NCBI GenBank assembly: GCA_947574055.1
Contig: CANPIC010000034.1
Coordinates: 1-33,427, forward strand
Length of the DNA stretch: 33,427 bases
DNA from: an uncultured bacterium
Lineage (GTDB): Bacteria; Bacillota; Clostridia; Lachnospirales; Lachnospiraceae
Direction: 5' to 3'
Numbering within the stretch: position 1 is the stretch's first letter; each line of letters starts with the position of its first letter. Below the pieces are notes generated by a model. That model did not search any database. It saw nothing but the letters and a program-made list of their open reading frames with translations, and had not been told where the DNA came from. The translations under genes were made by a program, and so were the position numbers. Positions 25,382 through 33,418 of this stretch are shown here, in pieces.

Positions 25382-25448
25382 GAGCCTGCTGCGGGTGACC
25401 GGGGGGCCATGATGTGACATAGCAGACAGTTTTTACAGAGGGCAGCAC

Positions 25449-26369
25449 ATGTTTATCAAAACAGATTTCCGGTCAGATCAAAACAAGAGGGAGATCGTGC
25501 CTGCATGCGAGGCAGGGCTTCCGTATGTTTGTCTGCATACGGATCAGAGCAATTTTATCAATGGGGATTTTCCCTGGCACTGGCATGCCTCGTTTGAGGT
25601 TTGCCATGTAATAGAAGGGGAGGTGGAGCTGCGTACCAGTGAGGAAACGCTGCACCTTGGTCATGGGGACATCGTCTTTATCAATTCCGGCGTCCTGCAT
25701 TCCTATCGAAAGGTTGTCGGCAAAGGGATCGGGATGTATGCACATCTGTTTGAGGTGTCCTTTTTGTCAAGCATGTATAACAGTATGATGGAGCAGAAAT
25801 ATCTGTTCCCCCTACTGAAAAGTAAAGGCGTGGAAACTTTTTTCGTCCGACAGGATCGTCCGGCGGGACAAAAGATGGCAGCACATATTTTGCAGGCAGA
25901 GCGGATGGTCGGCGAAGAGCCGTTTGGTTATGAATTTGAATTGCAGGTGCAGTTGGCAAGATTCTGGTGCCTGCTTTTGCAGGAAACGGAGCAGATCAGG
26001 ACAGAGGATGTGGCAGGCAGTCATGTGGATGTTCTGCGGATTAAGACAATGCTGCAGTTTATTCATGACCACTATTGTGAGCGGATTACATTGTCTGATA
26101 TCGCTGCTGCGGCTACTATCAGCAGCCGGGAATGTGGCAGATGTTTCAAACGCTGTATCAATGACTCCCCGATAAATTATCTAAATGCTTACCGGGTGAG
26201 GATGGCGGCGCGGATGTTGTTACAGTCGGAAGAGAGTATCCTGGATATCGGTGAAAGCTGCGGATTCAGTACAGGCAGTTATTTTGGTAAAGTGTTTCTG
26301 GAAATCATGGGGTGTACCCCTTCGGTATACCGCCGCGGACAGGGTAGTTGCCCTGCCCGCGACAGGTAG
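25449..26369 (+). CDS. AraC-family regulator with cupin sensor domain
   Basis: 306-aa regulator. The N-terminal cupin (about 35-100) shows WHWHASFEVCHVIEGEVEL and LGHGDIVFINSGVLHSY, a sugar-sensing fold in many AraC proteins. The C-terminal pair of helix-turn-helix motifs (about 200-296) includes ITLSDIAAAATISSRECGRCFKR and SILDIGESCGFSTGSYFGKVF, ending CTPSVYRR. It follows the DUF5722 gene by 67 bp on the same strand and may control the lipoprotein pair. The ribosome binding site (GAGGG) is modest. It converges with the - strand gene, and no T-tailed terminator is visible in the 27-bp gap. Confidence 0.93.
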   Translation: MFIKTDFRSDQNKREIVPACEAGLPYVCLHTDQSNFINGDFPWHWHASFEVCHVIEGEVELRTSEETLHLGHGDIVFINSGVLHSYRKVVGKGIGMYAHLFEVSFLSSMYNSMMEQKYLFPLLKSKGVETFFVRQDRPAGQKMAAHILQAERMVGEEPFGYEFELQVQLARFWCLLLQETEQIRTEDVAGSHVDVLRIKTMLQFIHDHYCERITLSDIAAAATISSRECGRCFKRCINDSPINYLNAYRVRMAARMLLQSEESILDIGESCGFSTGSYFGKVFLEIMGCTPSVYRRGQGSCPARDR

Positions 26370-26396
26370 GTATCCGCAGAAGACTGGCAGTAAAGA

Positions 26397-27416
26397 CTAT
26401 TTGGTCTGTGCTGCCTTTTCTGCAAATTCTGTTGTGACCAGGTCTTCATAGGCCACGCGTTTTTCCAGTTCTCCGGCTTCTTCGAGGATGTTTTGCAGCA
26501 GAGTAAAGGCGTCTTCTGAGAAGACCAGATTCTCCGCCCAGGTATCCTGGTCGGCATAGCGTTTGACAATGGCAGTGATGGTTTCCAGATCCGTTTCTTC
26601 AAACTGCGGCTGGATGACTTTGGCAATCTCTTCCGGGCTGTGGCTGTTCACATAGTCCATGCCTTTTTGCAGGGCGTTGGTAAAGGCCTGCAGGGTCTGC
26701 GGGTGTTCTTTGATATAGCTGCTCTTGGCACTGAAGGCCGTATAGGGTACATAGCCGGAATCCGTGCCCAGAGAAGCGACAACATAGCCGTCACCTTTGG
26801 CTTCCAGAGAGGTGGCGTGCGGCTCGAATTCGACAGTAAAATCCCCCTGTCCGCCGGAAAATGCAGCGGCTGTGGAGCCGAAGTCTATGCTCTGGTCGAT
26901 GGAGAGGTCTGTCTGAGGATCAATATTTTGTTTTTTCAGGATGTATTCAAAGACCATTTCCGGCATACCGCCTGCCCGCCCGCCGAGTACATTTTTTCCT
27001 TTCAGCATATCCCAGGAAAAATGATCCACAGGTTCCCGGGATACAAGGAAATTGCCGGCGCGCTGGGTCAGCTGGGCAAAGTTCACCACAGGATCGGATG
27101 TACCGCCCAGATATGTGTAGATAGAAGCCTCAGATCCCATAAATCCGATATCCGCCTCTCCGGAAAGGACAGCGGTCATGGTTTTATCCGCGCCGAATCC
27201 CGTGACCAGTTCCAGTTCGATGCCTTCTTGTTCAAAGTATCCTTCTTCGATGGCAACATACATCGGCGCATAAAAGATGGAATGTGCGACTTCATTCAGT
27301 ACGACCTTTTCTCCGGTGACTGCCGGCTTATTGCCGGCTGCTGCCGCTCCACAGCCCGTTACCAGTACCAGCATGAGTACGAACGAAAGCAGGAGACTTA
27401 TCAATTTCCGTTTCAT
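26397..27416 (-). CDS. NMT1/SsuA-like ABC substrate-binding lipoprotein
   Basis: 339-aa lipoprotein: signal peptide, lipobox VTGC (Cys about 22), then an NMT1/TauA/SsuA-type periplasmic-binding fold with IFYAPMYVAIEEGYFEQEGIELELV, VLSGEADIGFMGSEAS and the GKNVLGGRAGGMPEM loop. Relatives bind aliphatic sulfonates, nitrate or thiamine-precursor pyrimidines. The ligand cannot be assigned here, and the usual permease and ATPase genes are not next to it. On the - strand GGAGGA lies 8 bp before the ATG. It is the only - strand gene, divergent from pcrA. A palindrome TTGTATACAA lies 34-43 bp upstream of its start. Confidence 0.9.
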   Translation of the reverse strand: MKRKLISLLLSFVLMLVLVTGCGAAAAGNKPAVTGEKVVLNEVAHSIFYAPMYVAIEEGYFEQEGIELELVTGFGADKTMTAVLSGEADIGFMGSEASIYTYLGGTSDPVVNFAQLTQRAGNFLVSREPVDHFSWDMLKGKNVLGGRAGGMPEMVFEYILKKQNIDPQTDLSIDQSIDFGSTAAAFSGGQGDFTVEFEPHATSLEAKGDGYVVASLGTDSGYVPYTAFSAKSSYIKEHPQTLQAFTNALQKGMDYVNSHSPEEIAKVIQPQFEETDLETITAIVKRYADQDTWAENLVFSEDAFTLLQNILEEAGELEKRVAYEDLVTTEFAEKAAQTK

Positions 27417-27449
27417 AAATCAATTCCTCCAAAATAAAATGATACTCTA

Positions 27450-27459
27450 TTGTATACAA
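27450..27459. promoter_or_regulatory. TTGTATACAA palindrome in the divergent intergenic region
   Basis: A perfect 10-bp inverted repeat 34 bp upstream of the substrate-binding-protein start and 98 bp upstream of pcrA. It contains a -10-like TACAAT on the - strand (27448-27453 read in reverse). GntR-type regulators often use such GTATAC-centred sites. No regulator gene is assigned. Confidence 0.4.
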
Positions 27460-27556
27460 AATGGCAGGAAGTGTGCTAAACTGAACATGCTGCCCTGCGC
27501 GGCAGTCAGGCAGGCAAGGGAGAACTCTTTACTATTTTTTCATACAGGAGAATATC

Positions 27557-29992
27557 ATGAGTATATACGATACACTGAACGAACAGCAGAAAGAAGCCGT
27601 ATACCGGACGGAAGGGCCGGTGCTGATACTGGCGGGAGCGGGCTCAGGCAAGACAAGGGTGCTGACCCACAGGATCGCCTATCTGATTGACCGGTGCGGT
27701 GTCAGTCCCTGGAATATTATGGCGATCACTTTTACCAACAAAGCGGCCGGAGAGATGCGGGAACGCGTGGATAAGATTGTGGGGCATGGTTCGGAGAGTG
27801 TGTGGGTTTCCACCTTTCATTCGAGCTGTGTGCGGATACTGCGCCGATACATAGACAGACTGGGATTTGACAATCATTTTACCATCTATGATACCGATGA
27901 TCAGAAAACGGTGATGAAAGAGATCTGTAAGCGGCTGCAGATTGATACGAAGATGCTGAAGGAGCGGACGATATTGGGAGCTATCTCCTCCGCCAAAAAC
28001 GAATTTATATCACCGCTCGAATTTGCGGTAAATGCCGCAGGGGATCTTGTGCAGACCAAGATAGCCACAGTCTATACCGAATATCAAAATGTGATGCGCA
28101 AAAACAATGCCCTGGATTTTGATGATCTGCTGGTGAAAACGGTGGAACTGTTCCAGAACTGTCCGGATGTGCTGGAATCCTATCAGGAGAGGCTTCGCTA
28201 TCTGATGGTGGACGAGTATCAGGATACTAATACAGTACAGTTTGAACTGATCCGCCTGTTGGCGGCGAAGTACCGGAATCTGTGTGTGGTGGGCGATGAC
28301 GATCAGTCTATTTACAAGTTTCGCGGAGCGAATATCCGTAATATTCTGGATTTTGAAAAAGTCTATCCGGATGCGAAAGTAATCAGGCTGGAGCAGAATT
28401 ACCGCTCGACCCAGAATGTACTGGACGCGGCCAATCATGTGATACGCAACAATAAGAGCAGGAAGGAAAAGACATTATGGACTGACAAAGGTGCAGGGAG
28501 TCCACTGCATTTCAAACAGTTTGATACCGCCTGCGAGGAAGCACAATTCATTGCCGGGGAGATCCGCAGGAAGCAGGCCGAAGGAACGGTGGATTTTGGG
28601 CAGTGCGCTGTGCTGTACCGTACCAATGCGCAGTCTCGTCTGCTGGAGGAGCAGTTTGTGCTGGCAGGGATTCCCTATCAGGTAGTGGGCGGTGTCAATT
28701 TCTATGCCAGACGGGAAATCAAGGATTTGCTGGCTTATCTGAAAACGGTGGATAATGGCAGAGATGATGTGGCGGTAAAGCGTATCATCAATATTCCCAA
28801 GCGAGGTATCGGTGCGGCGACTATCGCCAGAGTGCAGGAGTATGCCGATGCGCATGCGATCAGCTTTTATGATGCGCTGCGGGAGGCGGATCAGATTGCT
28901 TCCATCGGCAGAAGTGCTTCCAAGCTGGAGCCTTTCGTGATGCTGATCCAGAGCCTGAGGGGTAAGCTGGAATATTATGGCCTGCAGGAACTATTGCGGG
29001 ATATCATTGATACGACCGGCTATGTAAAAGCGCTGGAAGAATCAGAGGAAGAGGATGCGGAGAGCCGGATCGAAAATATAGATGAATTGATGAATAAAGT
29101 GATTGCCTATGAAGAGAACCATGAGGAGGCATCGCTGAGTGAGTTTCTGGAGGAAGTGGCGCTGGTGGCGGATATTGACGGTGTGGCTGCCGATAATAAC
29201 AGGGTGCTCCTGATGACGCTGCACAGTGCCAAAGGACTGGAATATTCCCAGGTTTATCTGGCAGGTATGGAAGACGGTATTTTCCCCAGCTATATGACGA
29301 TCACGTCGGATGATGTGGAGGAGATGGAGGAAGAGCGCCGTCTGGCCTATGTGGGCATTACCAGAGCCAAAGACGATCTGACGCTGACCTGTGCCCGTTC
29401 GAGGATGGTACGGGGGGAGACACAGTATAATATGGTCAGCCGTTTCGTGGGTGAGATACCAGAAGAACTGATGGATCACAGACCACCCGTGGTAAAACGC
29501 AGATCGTGGGAAGAGTATCCGCAAGATACCGGTTCGCTAAACCGCTTCCGGGAAAAGCCCTTTGGCAGCTTTGGCAGCAGGCAGGCAGAGGCCGGCGGCA
29601 GAAATGCAGAGGCCGGACGGGGAACAGGCATAAATAGCCGAAGTCATATGTATACTGCCGGCAGTCTGTCCGCTGGGATCGGTTCCACCAGACCGGCAAA
29701 CGATCCCCGACTGCGGCCGAAGGCAGTCTTGACACCGCAAAGGACAGAGGAAGAGAATCGGCCGTTTTTTACAAAAGGGGCCGGTGCCCTGTCCGGTATC
29801 TCCAAAGGTGCACCCGCCGGGGGCCGTCCTGACTATGAGGTCAATGACAGGGTCAGACATGTAAAATATGGGGAAGGCATTGTGCGAAAGATCGAAGAAG
29901 GGGCCAGAGATTATCAGGTGACGGTGGAATTTGATCGTGCGGGGACGAAAGTCATGTATGCGGCTTTTGCAAAACTGAAAAAAACGGAATAA
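27557..29992 (+). CDS. pcrA: ATP-dependent DNA helicase PcrA/UvrD
   Basis: 811-aa superfamily-1A 3'-5' helicase for repair and replication-fork or transcription conflicts. Landmarks are the Q motif LNEQQKEAV, Walker A AGAGSGKT (27-34), motif Ia TFTNKAAGEM, Walker B VDEYQDTN (about 219), QSIYKFRGA, EQNYRS, the motif V/VI region LMTLHSAKGLEY and EERRLAYVGITRA. The roughly 740-aa core is followed by a Gly/Arg/Asn-rich linker and a C-terminal Tudor-like domain (RVRHVKYGEGIVRKIEEG, VEFDRAGTKVMYAAFAKL) that in PcrA contacts RNA polymerase. AGGAGA lies before the ATG. Confidence 0.97.
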   Translation: MSIYDTLNEQQKEAVYRTEGPVLILAGAGSGKTRVLTHRIAYLIDRCGVSPWNIMAITFTNKAAGEMRERVDKIVGHGSESVWVSTFHSSCVRILRRYIDRLGFDNHFTIYDTDDQKTVMKEICKRLQIDTKMLKERTILGAISSAKNEFISPLEFAVNAAGDLVQTKIATVYTEYQNVMRKNNALDFDDLLVKTVELFQNCPDVLESYQERLRYLMVDEYQDTNTVQFELIRLLAAKYRNLCVVGDDDQSIYKFRGANIRNILDFEKVYPDAKVIRLEQNYRSTQNVLDAANHVIRNNKSRKEKTLWTDKGAGSPLHFKQFDTACEEAQFIAGEIRRKQAEGTVDFGQCAVLYRTNAQSRLLEEQFVLAGIPYQVVGGVNFYARREIKDLLAYLKTVDNGRDDVAVKRIINIPKRGIGAATIARVQEYADAHAISFYDALREADQIASIGRSASKLEPFVMLIQSLRGKLEYYGLQELLRDIIDTTGYVKALEESEEEDAESRIENIDELMNKVIAYEENHEEASLSEFLEEVALVADIDGVAADNNRVLLMTLHSAKGLEYSQVYLAGMEDGIFPSYMTITSDDVEEMEEERRLAYVGITRAKDDLTLTCARSRMVRGETQYNMVSRFVGEIPEELMDHRPPVVKRRSWEEYPQDTGSLNRFREKPFGSFGSRQAEAGGRNAEAGRGTGINSRSHMYTAGSLSAGIGSTRPANDPRLRPKAVLTPQRTEEENRPFFTKGAGALSGISKGAPAGGRPDYEVNDRVRHVKYGEGIVRKIEEGARDYQVTVEFDRAGTKVMYAAFAKLKKTE

Positions 29993-30021
29993 ATATTTTT
30001 ATAGTAAAATTCAGGAAATCG

Positions 30022-30030
30022 TGATATAAT
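30022..30030 (+). promoter_or_regulatory. Extended -10 promoter for the small acidic protein
   Basis: TGATATAAT (30022-30030), an extended TGN-TATAAT box, 82 bp before the small gene. The -35 region is AT-rich and poor. The transcript would begin near 30037 and contain the hairpin at 30062-30085. Confidence 0.55.
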
Positions 30031-30061
30031 AGTAAAAGCGAATTGGAAACCTGATAATCCG

Positions 30062-30085
30062 GAACACAAAAAGACGTTTGTGTTC
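30062..30085 (+). other. 9-bp leader hairpin before the small acidic protein
   Basis: GAACACAAA (30062-30070) pairs perfectly with TTTGTGTTC (30077-30085) around a 6-nt loop. There is no T-tract after it, so it is not a terminator. It sits in the expected 5' leader, 17 bp before the AAGGTGG site, and could protect the transcript or affect translation. Confidence 0.5.
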
Positions 30086-30111
30086 TGAAAATATAAGAAA
30101 GGTGGTTTACT

Positions 30112-30405
30112 ATGAACAAACTGGAGGATCTCATTGCCATGAAAAAACTTCAGGAACTGATGGGAAAGAAAGAGGAAAAGAAGGAAATCTCACCGTTATG
30201 CTGGATCATAGCGGCTGCACTGGTGGTAGCAGTGATCGGAGCCATTGCTTATGCAGTATACCGTTATTTTACACCGGATTATCTGGATGATTTTGAGGAT
30301 GACTTCGAGGACGATTTCGATGACGAGTTCTTTGATGATGAAGATGATTCCGAGGATGAGAAAGAAACGAAAGAGACATCCGAAGAAGACAAAAAGGAAG
30401 ACTGA
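30112..30405 (+). CDS. Small single-pass membrane protein with acidic tail
   Basis: 97 aa: a short charged N-terminus (about 1-26), one membrane helix (CWIIAAALVVAVIGAIAYAVY, about 30-50) and a very acidic C-terminus with three tandem units DDFEDDFEDDFDDEFF, then DDEDDSEDEKE. Lachnospiraceae often encode such small proteins, but I do not recognise a named family. The start has AAGGTGG upstream. Its own promoter, leader hairpin and following terminator make it a single-gene unit. The acidic tail might bind cations or basic proteins. Confidence 0.8.
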   Translation: MNKLEDLIAMKKLQELMGKKEEKKEISPLCWIIAAALVVAVIGAIAYAVYRYFTPDYLDDFEDDFEDDFDDEFFDDEDDSEDEKETKETSEEDKKED

Positions 30406-30428
30406 CCGGAAGAGCGAATCAGACAGCG

Positions 30429-30450
30429 GCGGGATGCGGAAGCATCCCGC
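30429..30450 (+). terminator. Hairpin terminator after the small acidic protein gene
   Basis: GCGGGATGC (30429-30437), GGAA tetraloop, GCATCCCGC (30442-30450): nine perfect pairs capped by a GNRA loop, then TCTTACATTTCG. The T-tract is interrupted, so termination may be partial. Confidence 0.7.
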
Positions 30451-30571
30451 TCTTACATTTCGTCAGCATTTATAAAACACGTGGTGAAATTTCCTGCGAA
30501 AAAAAGGTCTGTTACAGCCAGGTATGGCATATACATAAGATGGAGATCATACAGACAACAGGTATATATAC

Positions 30572-31492
30572 ATGGAACAGACATACACTTATGATGTTAC
30601 GATGCAGGAGATAAACAGGCTGCTTTTGTTTTATCCCTTTCTGGAAAAGACGGTGATCGGTACCAGTGTCATGGGCCGGGAGATAGTGGCGATACGGATC
30701 GGAGCAGGTGCGGTAACAGTCTGTTACAGCGCCGCTTTCCATGCCAATGAATGGATCACCGTTCCTGTTTTGATGAAATTTCTGGAGGAATACGCGGAGG
30801 CGGCGGCAACCGGGGAGACCCTGTACGGGAGCGATGCCAGAAGCCTGTACCAGCAGGTGACATTGTATCTTATACCGCTTGTCAATCCGGACGGCGTAGA
30901 CCTCGTCACAGGTGCGTTGCGGGAAGGCAGTTATTATGAGCAGGCAGCGGCGATTGGTGCTGCTTATCCGGCCATACCCTTTCCGGACGGCTGGAAAGCC
31001 AATATAGACGGGGTGGATCTGAATCTACAGTTCCCCGCCGGCTGGGAGCAGGCCAGGGAGATTAAATATGCGCAGGGCTACCAGGGCCCGGCGCCGAGAG
31101 ATTACGTGGGCCCGGCGCCGCTGTCTGCGCCGGAGAGCCGGGCTGTTTATGAGTTTACGACTGCCCATGACTTTGCCCTTATCCTGGCATATCATACCCA
31201 GGGGGAAGTGATCTACTGGAAATACAAAGATCTGGAACCTGCCCGTTCCCGGGAGATTGCAGAATACTTTGGCAGTGTCAGCGGCTATGCTGTGGAGGAG
31301 ACACCTTATGCTTCCGGTCATGCGGGATACAAAGACTGGTTTATCCTCCAATATGACAGGCCGGGGTATACGATTGAGGCGGGATACGGCGAAAATCCTC
31401 TCCCCATAGAGCAGTTCCCGGAGATCTACAGGCGCAATACCGGAATCCTCCTGGGCGGGATGACGCAGATTCTACAGAAACAGACACCGTAG
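30572..31492 (+). CDS. M14-family zinc carboxypeptidase/endopeptidase
   Basis: 306-aa peptidase with the M14 zinc site: His57 and Glu60 in FHANEW, His208 in AYHTQGEVIYW, and catalytic Glu269 in YTIEAGYGENP. VNPDGVDLV is the family's conserved NPDG segment. It resembles gamma-D-glutamyl-diamino-acid peptidases that trim wall peptides. No signal peptide or LysM domain is visible, so it probably acts in the cytoplasm on recycled muropeptides or during sporulation. The ribosome binding site is weak (ACAGGT). Confidence 0.88.
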   Translation: MEQTYTYDVTMQEINRLLLFYPFLEKTVIGTSVMGREIVAIRIGAGAVTVCYSAAFHANEWITVPVLMKFLEEYAEAAATGETLYGSDARSLYQQVTLYLIPLVNPDGVDLVTGALREGSYYEQAAAIGAAYPAIPFPDGWKANIDGVDLNLQFPAGWEQAREIKYAQGYQGPAPRDYVGPAPLSAPESRAVYEFTTAHDFALILAYHTQGEVIYWKYKDLEPARSREIAEYFGSVSGYAVEETPYASGHAGYKDWFILQYDRPGYTIEAGYGENPLPIEQFPEIYRRNTGILLGGMTQILQKQTP

Positions 31493-31503
31493 AATATAGC
31501 AGC

Positions 31504-31531
31504 GTATCGTGAGGGAGGCTGCGGAACTAAA
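31504..31531 (+). repeat. 28-bp direct repeat, copy 1
   Basis: Identical over 28 bp to 31611-31638. It starts GTATCGTGAGGG and ends GCGGAACTAAA. It lies 11 bp after the M14 peptidase stop. In this copy GGCTGC (31517-31522) could pair with GCAGCC (31540-31545) just after the repeat. Confidence 0.9.
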
Positions 31532-31557
31532 AAACAGCAGCAGCCCGAAAGATGCAC

Positions 31558-31600
31558 GGAAAAGAAACCGGACACGGAGGAAGGGGCCGGATTCTTTTCC
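31558..31600 (+). terminator. Long hairpin between the two repeat copies
   Basis: Arms 31558-31571 and 31587-31600 pair at 13 of 14 positions (one A-A mismatch) around a 15-nt loop. The right arm includes TTCTTTTCC, but no T-tract follows, so it could be a weak terminator or an RNA structure of the greA leader. Confidence 0.5.
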
Positions 31601-31610
31601 CGGGACTTGT

Positions 31611-31638
31611 GTATCGTGAGGGAGGCTGCGGAACTAAA
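31611..31638 (+). repeat. 28-bp direct repeat, copy 2, in the greA leader
   Basis: Second exact copy, 107 bp after copy 1. Its end runs into the greA ribosome binding site: CTGCGGAACTAAATTAGGAG (31626-31645), then 10 bp to the ATG. The same CTGCGGAACTA followed by TAGGAG occurs before deoC (47-67). Confidence 0.9.
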
Positions 31639-31655
31639 TTAGGAGCCATAAAAAG

Positions 31656-32159
31656 ATGTACGACAAACTGACAAAATCGGATCTGAAAAAAATGCAGGAA
31701 GAAATCGACTATCGGAAGCTGGAGCTTCGGCCCAGGCTGCTGGAAGAGGTGAAGGAGACGAGGGCCCATGGGGATCTGAGCGAAAATTTTGAATATCATG
31801 CGGCCAAAAAAGAGAAAAATAAGAATGAGAGCCGTATCCGCTATCTGGAGCGGATGCTTCGCACGGCGCAGGTAATTGATGATGCCTCCAAAGAGGATGA
31901 AGTGGGCATGAACAATACGGTCACAGTCTATTTTGAAGAGGATGACAGCACGGAAGTGTACAGGATTGTCACTACTGTCAGAGGTGATTCCCTTCATAAT
32001 CTGATCAGCATAGAATCGCCGCTGGGTAAGGCACTGCTGGGACACCGGGCCGGTGAGCGGGTGGAAGTAAGGGTAAATGATACGTACAGTTATCCGGTTG
32101 TTATCCGCAAAATTGAAAATACAGTCGATGATTCTGCTGACAGAATCCGCAGTTACTAA
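31656..32159 (+). CDS. greA: GreA/GreB-family transcription elongation factor
   Basis: 167-aa factor that enters the RNA polymerase secondary channel and stimulates transcript cleavage in backtracked complexes. The N-terminal coiled coil (1-75) contains the conserved tip GDLSENFEYHAAK (39-51) with acidic Asp40 and Glu43. The C-terminal FKBP-like domain includes SIESPLGKALLGHRAGERVEV. The N-terminal coil matches GreA, while the final tail after residue 150 is somewhat extended, so it may be a second GreA paralogue rather than the main one. The leader carries the 28-bp repeat and supplies AGGAG. Confidence 0.92.
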   Translation: MYDKLTKSDLKKMQEEIDYRKLELRPRLLEEVKETRAHGDLSENFEYHAAKKEKNKNESRIRYLERMLRTAQVIDDASKEDEVGMNNTVTVYFEEDDSTEVYRIVTTVRGDSLHNLISIESPLGKALLGHRAGERVEVRVNDTYSYPVVIRKIENTVDDSADRIRSY

Positions 32160-32293
32160 AGCACTGGCACGTCTATCTTTACAAGATGCATACATAGTTT
32201 GTACCGTCGAGGGCATAATGAGACTGTAAGCAACAGTTTGGCCTGTCTGAACTGTTATGACTGTTAAAATTTATGTAAGAGAGGTGCACGTGT

Positions 32294-32752
32294 ATGGTAT
32301 TGACAGAAAAAGAAGCTACGACAATCAAAGATCTGCAGACACAGGAAGAGACCTGCATTAAAAAGTATGATAAATACGGCCAGCAGGCGCATGACACAGA
32401 ACTGAGAAATCTGTTTCAGACATTGAAAGCAAATGAACAGGAGCATTACAATTCCCTGAGCCAGGTCCTCAAAGGAAGCGTTCCTGCCTGCAACTGCAAC
32501 GATTCCCGGGGAAAGGACTACAGCCCTAAGAGGACGTATGATCAGATGACCAATTCCCAGGAAAAAAAGGATGACTGCTTCCTGGCGACGGATTGTATCG
32601 GAACGGAGAAACTGGTATCTTCCGAATATAACACCAATGTATTTACCTGCAGCGATTCCCAGGTCCGTAAACTTCTTGCTGATATTCAGATCGAGGAGCA
32701 GAACCATGCGGAAATGCTGTACAAATATAAACAGGTCAACGGTATGCAGTAA
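32294..32752 (+). CDS. CotF-like spore coat protein (ferritin-like helical fold)
   Basis: 152-aa, mostly helical protein resembling the CotF coat family. The N-terminal helices (LTEKEATTIKDLQTQEETCIKKYDKYGQQA, LFQTLKANEQEHYNSLSQVLKG) and the C-terminal helix LLADIQIEEQNHAEMLYKYKQ carry ferritin-like E-x2-H pairs. A Cys-containing middle segment (CNCN, DDCFLATDC) might form cross-links. GAGAGGTG lies upstream of the ATG. The 134-bp leader holds the inverted repeat AACAGTT (32232-32238)/AACTGTT (32250-32256). A CATACATA at 32188-32195 is only a partial match to the sporulation sigma-E -10. A hairpin follows the gene. Confidence 0.82.
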   Translation: MVLTEKEATTIKDLQTQEETCIKKYDKYGQQAHDTELRNLFQTLKANEQEHYNSLSQVLKGSVPACNCNDSRGKDYSPKRTYDQMTNSQEKKDDCFLATDCIGTEKLVSSEYNTNVFTCSDSQVRKLLADIQIEEQNHAEMLYKYKQVNGMQ

Positions 32753-32765
32753 ACGGATCTGCACG

Positions 32766-32804
32766 ATACCCGGGCACATGGATCAGGATGTGCCCGGGTA
32801 TTTG
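32766..32804 (+). terminator. Terminator after the CotF-like gene
   Basis: Perfect 14-bp arms: ATACCCGGGCACAT (32766-32779) and ATGTGCCCGGGTAT (32788-32801), with an 8-nt loop, followed by TTGATTGCT. The stem is very stable, but the T-tract is short. Confidence 0.75.
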
Positions 32805-33042
32805 ATTGCTATAATACCCCTCCATACTTCAGGTGCCAGGAATCATGTCGCCTGTCTGTCGGTAATACCCTTTTCATCAGGACTGCAAAAAGATGAAATC
32901 TGGCGACTGCTGTGCGGACTACATAAAATATAAATTTTTTATAAACTTTTTCGCCAAGTCTTTACAAAATGGCTCTGGTATTTAGATGTGATATGTTGTG
33001 AACAGCTGGCTCATTTGTGGTGAATGGAAACTTGCTTTATAG
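32805..33042. other. AT-rich gene-poor stretch
   Basis: No gene I can support. The DNA becomes clearly more AT-rich from about 32925 (AAATATAAATTTTTTATAAA) than the rest of the window. An open frame running on from the CotF gene region in another reading frame reaches 32933 and is not credible. Confidence 0.4.
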
Positions 33043-33228
33043 AAACACCTTGCAGAAATTGATGAAGAATGCAATGAGATGATGGATAGGCTTGTGGGGC
33101 AGATGGCAAAGAAAGAGGGTGTGACAGAACAGTTAAAATCCGAAGACTGGCTATGCTGGCTTCAGAAGAGGAACAGCATCAGGAGCAGGGCGCATCAGTC
33201 AGGACAGAAAGATAAGAGGGCGAGGTAG
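33043..33228 (+). pseudogene. TnpV transposon protein, C-terminal remnant
   Basis: An open stretch of 61 codons reads KHLAEIDEECNEMMDRL, then VGQMAKKEGVTEQLK, then NSIRSRA, which matches the C-terminal half of TnpV, a small protein carried by clostridial transposons. It has no start: a TAG (33040-33042) precedes it directly, and upstream similarity (NGNLL) falls in another frame, so the gene is frameshifted and truncated. The normal C-terminal end (about EEIVL) is replaced by HQSGQKDKRAR. This marks old mobile-element debris at the window's right end. Confidence 0.7.
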
Positions 33229-33304
33229 TAAAGGAAGAGAATGGAAAAGTAAAAATGTATGTCAAAATATAAAATTAAAGCAATATGGGAAAAGGTAGTG
33301 ATAG

Positions 33305-33418
33305 ATGAAAAAGGAATACAGTGAAGCCAAAAGAAATATAAGGCACAAGGGTTTGGAGCATAAACTACCTAATAGGGGCTGTCGGTTAATAGATAGACCA
33401 AAACAGGGGCAGGTTTGA
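33305..33418 (+). CDS. Hypothetical 37-aa open frame
   Basis: Starts ATG after GGTAGTGATAG and reads MKKEYSEAKRNIRHKG...RLIDRPKQGQV. It is rich in Lys and Arg and resembles nothing I know. It lies in the AT-rich debris region next to the TnpV remnant and may be a gene fragment or chance. Confidence 0.2.
   Translation: MKKEYSEAKRNIRHKGLEHKLPNRGCRLIDRPKQGQV

Noticed and set aside
31552..31671. A 39-codon open frame spanning the second direct repeat and the greA start
   Set aside because: No ribosome binding site and it overlaps the greA start; the first repeat copy has no matching frame with a start codon.
32188..32195. Sporulation sigma-E promoter before the CotF-like gene
   Set aside because: CATACATA fits the -10 only partly and no -35 at proper spacing was found.
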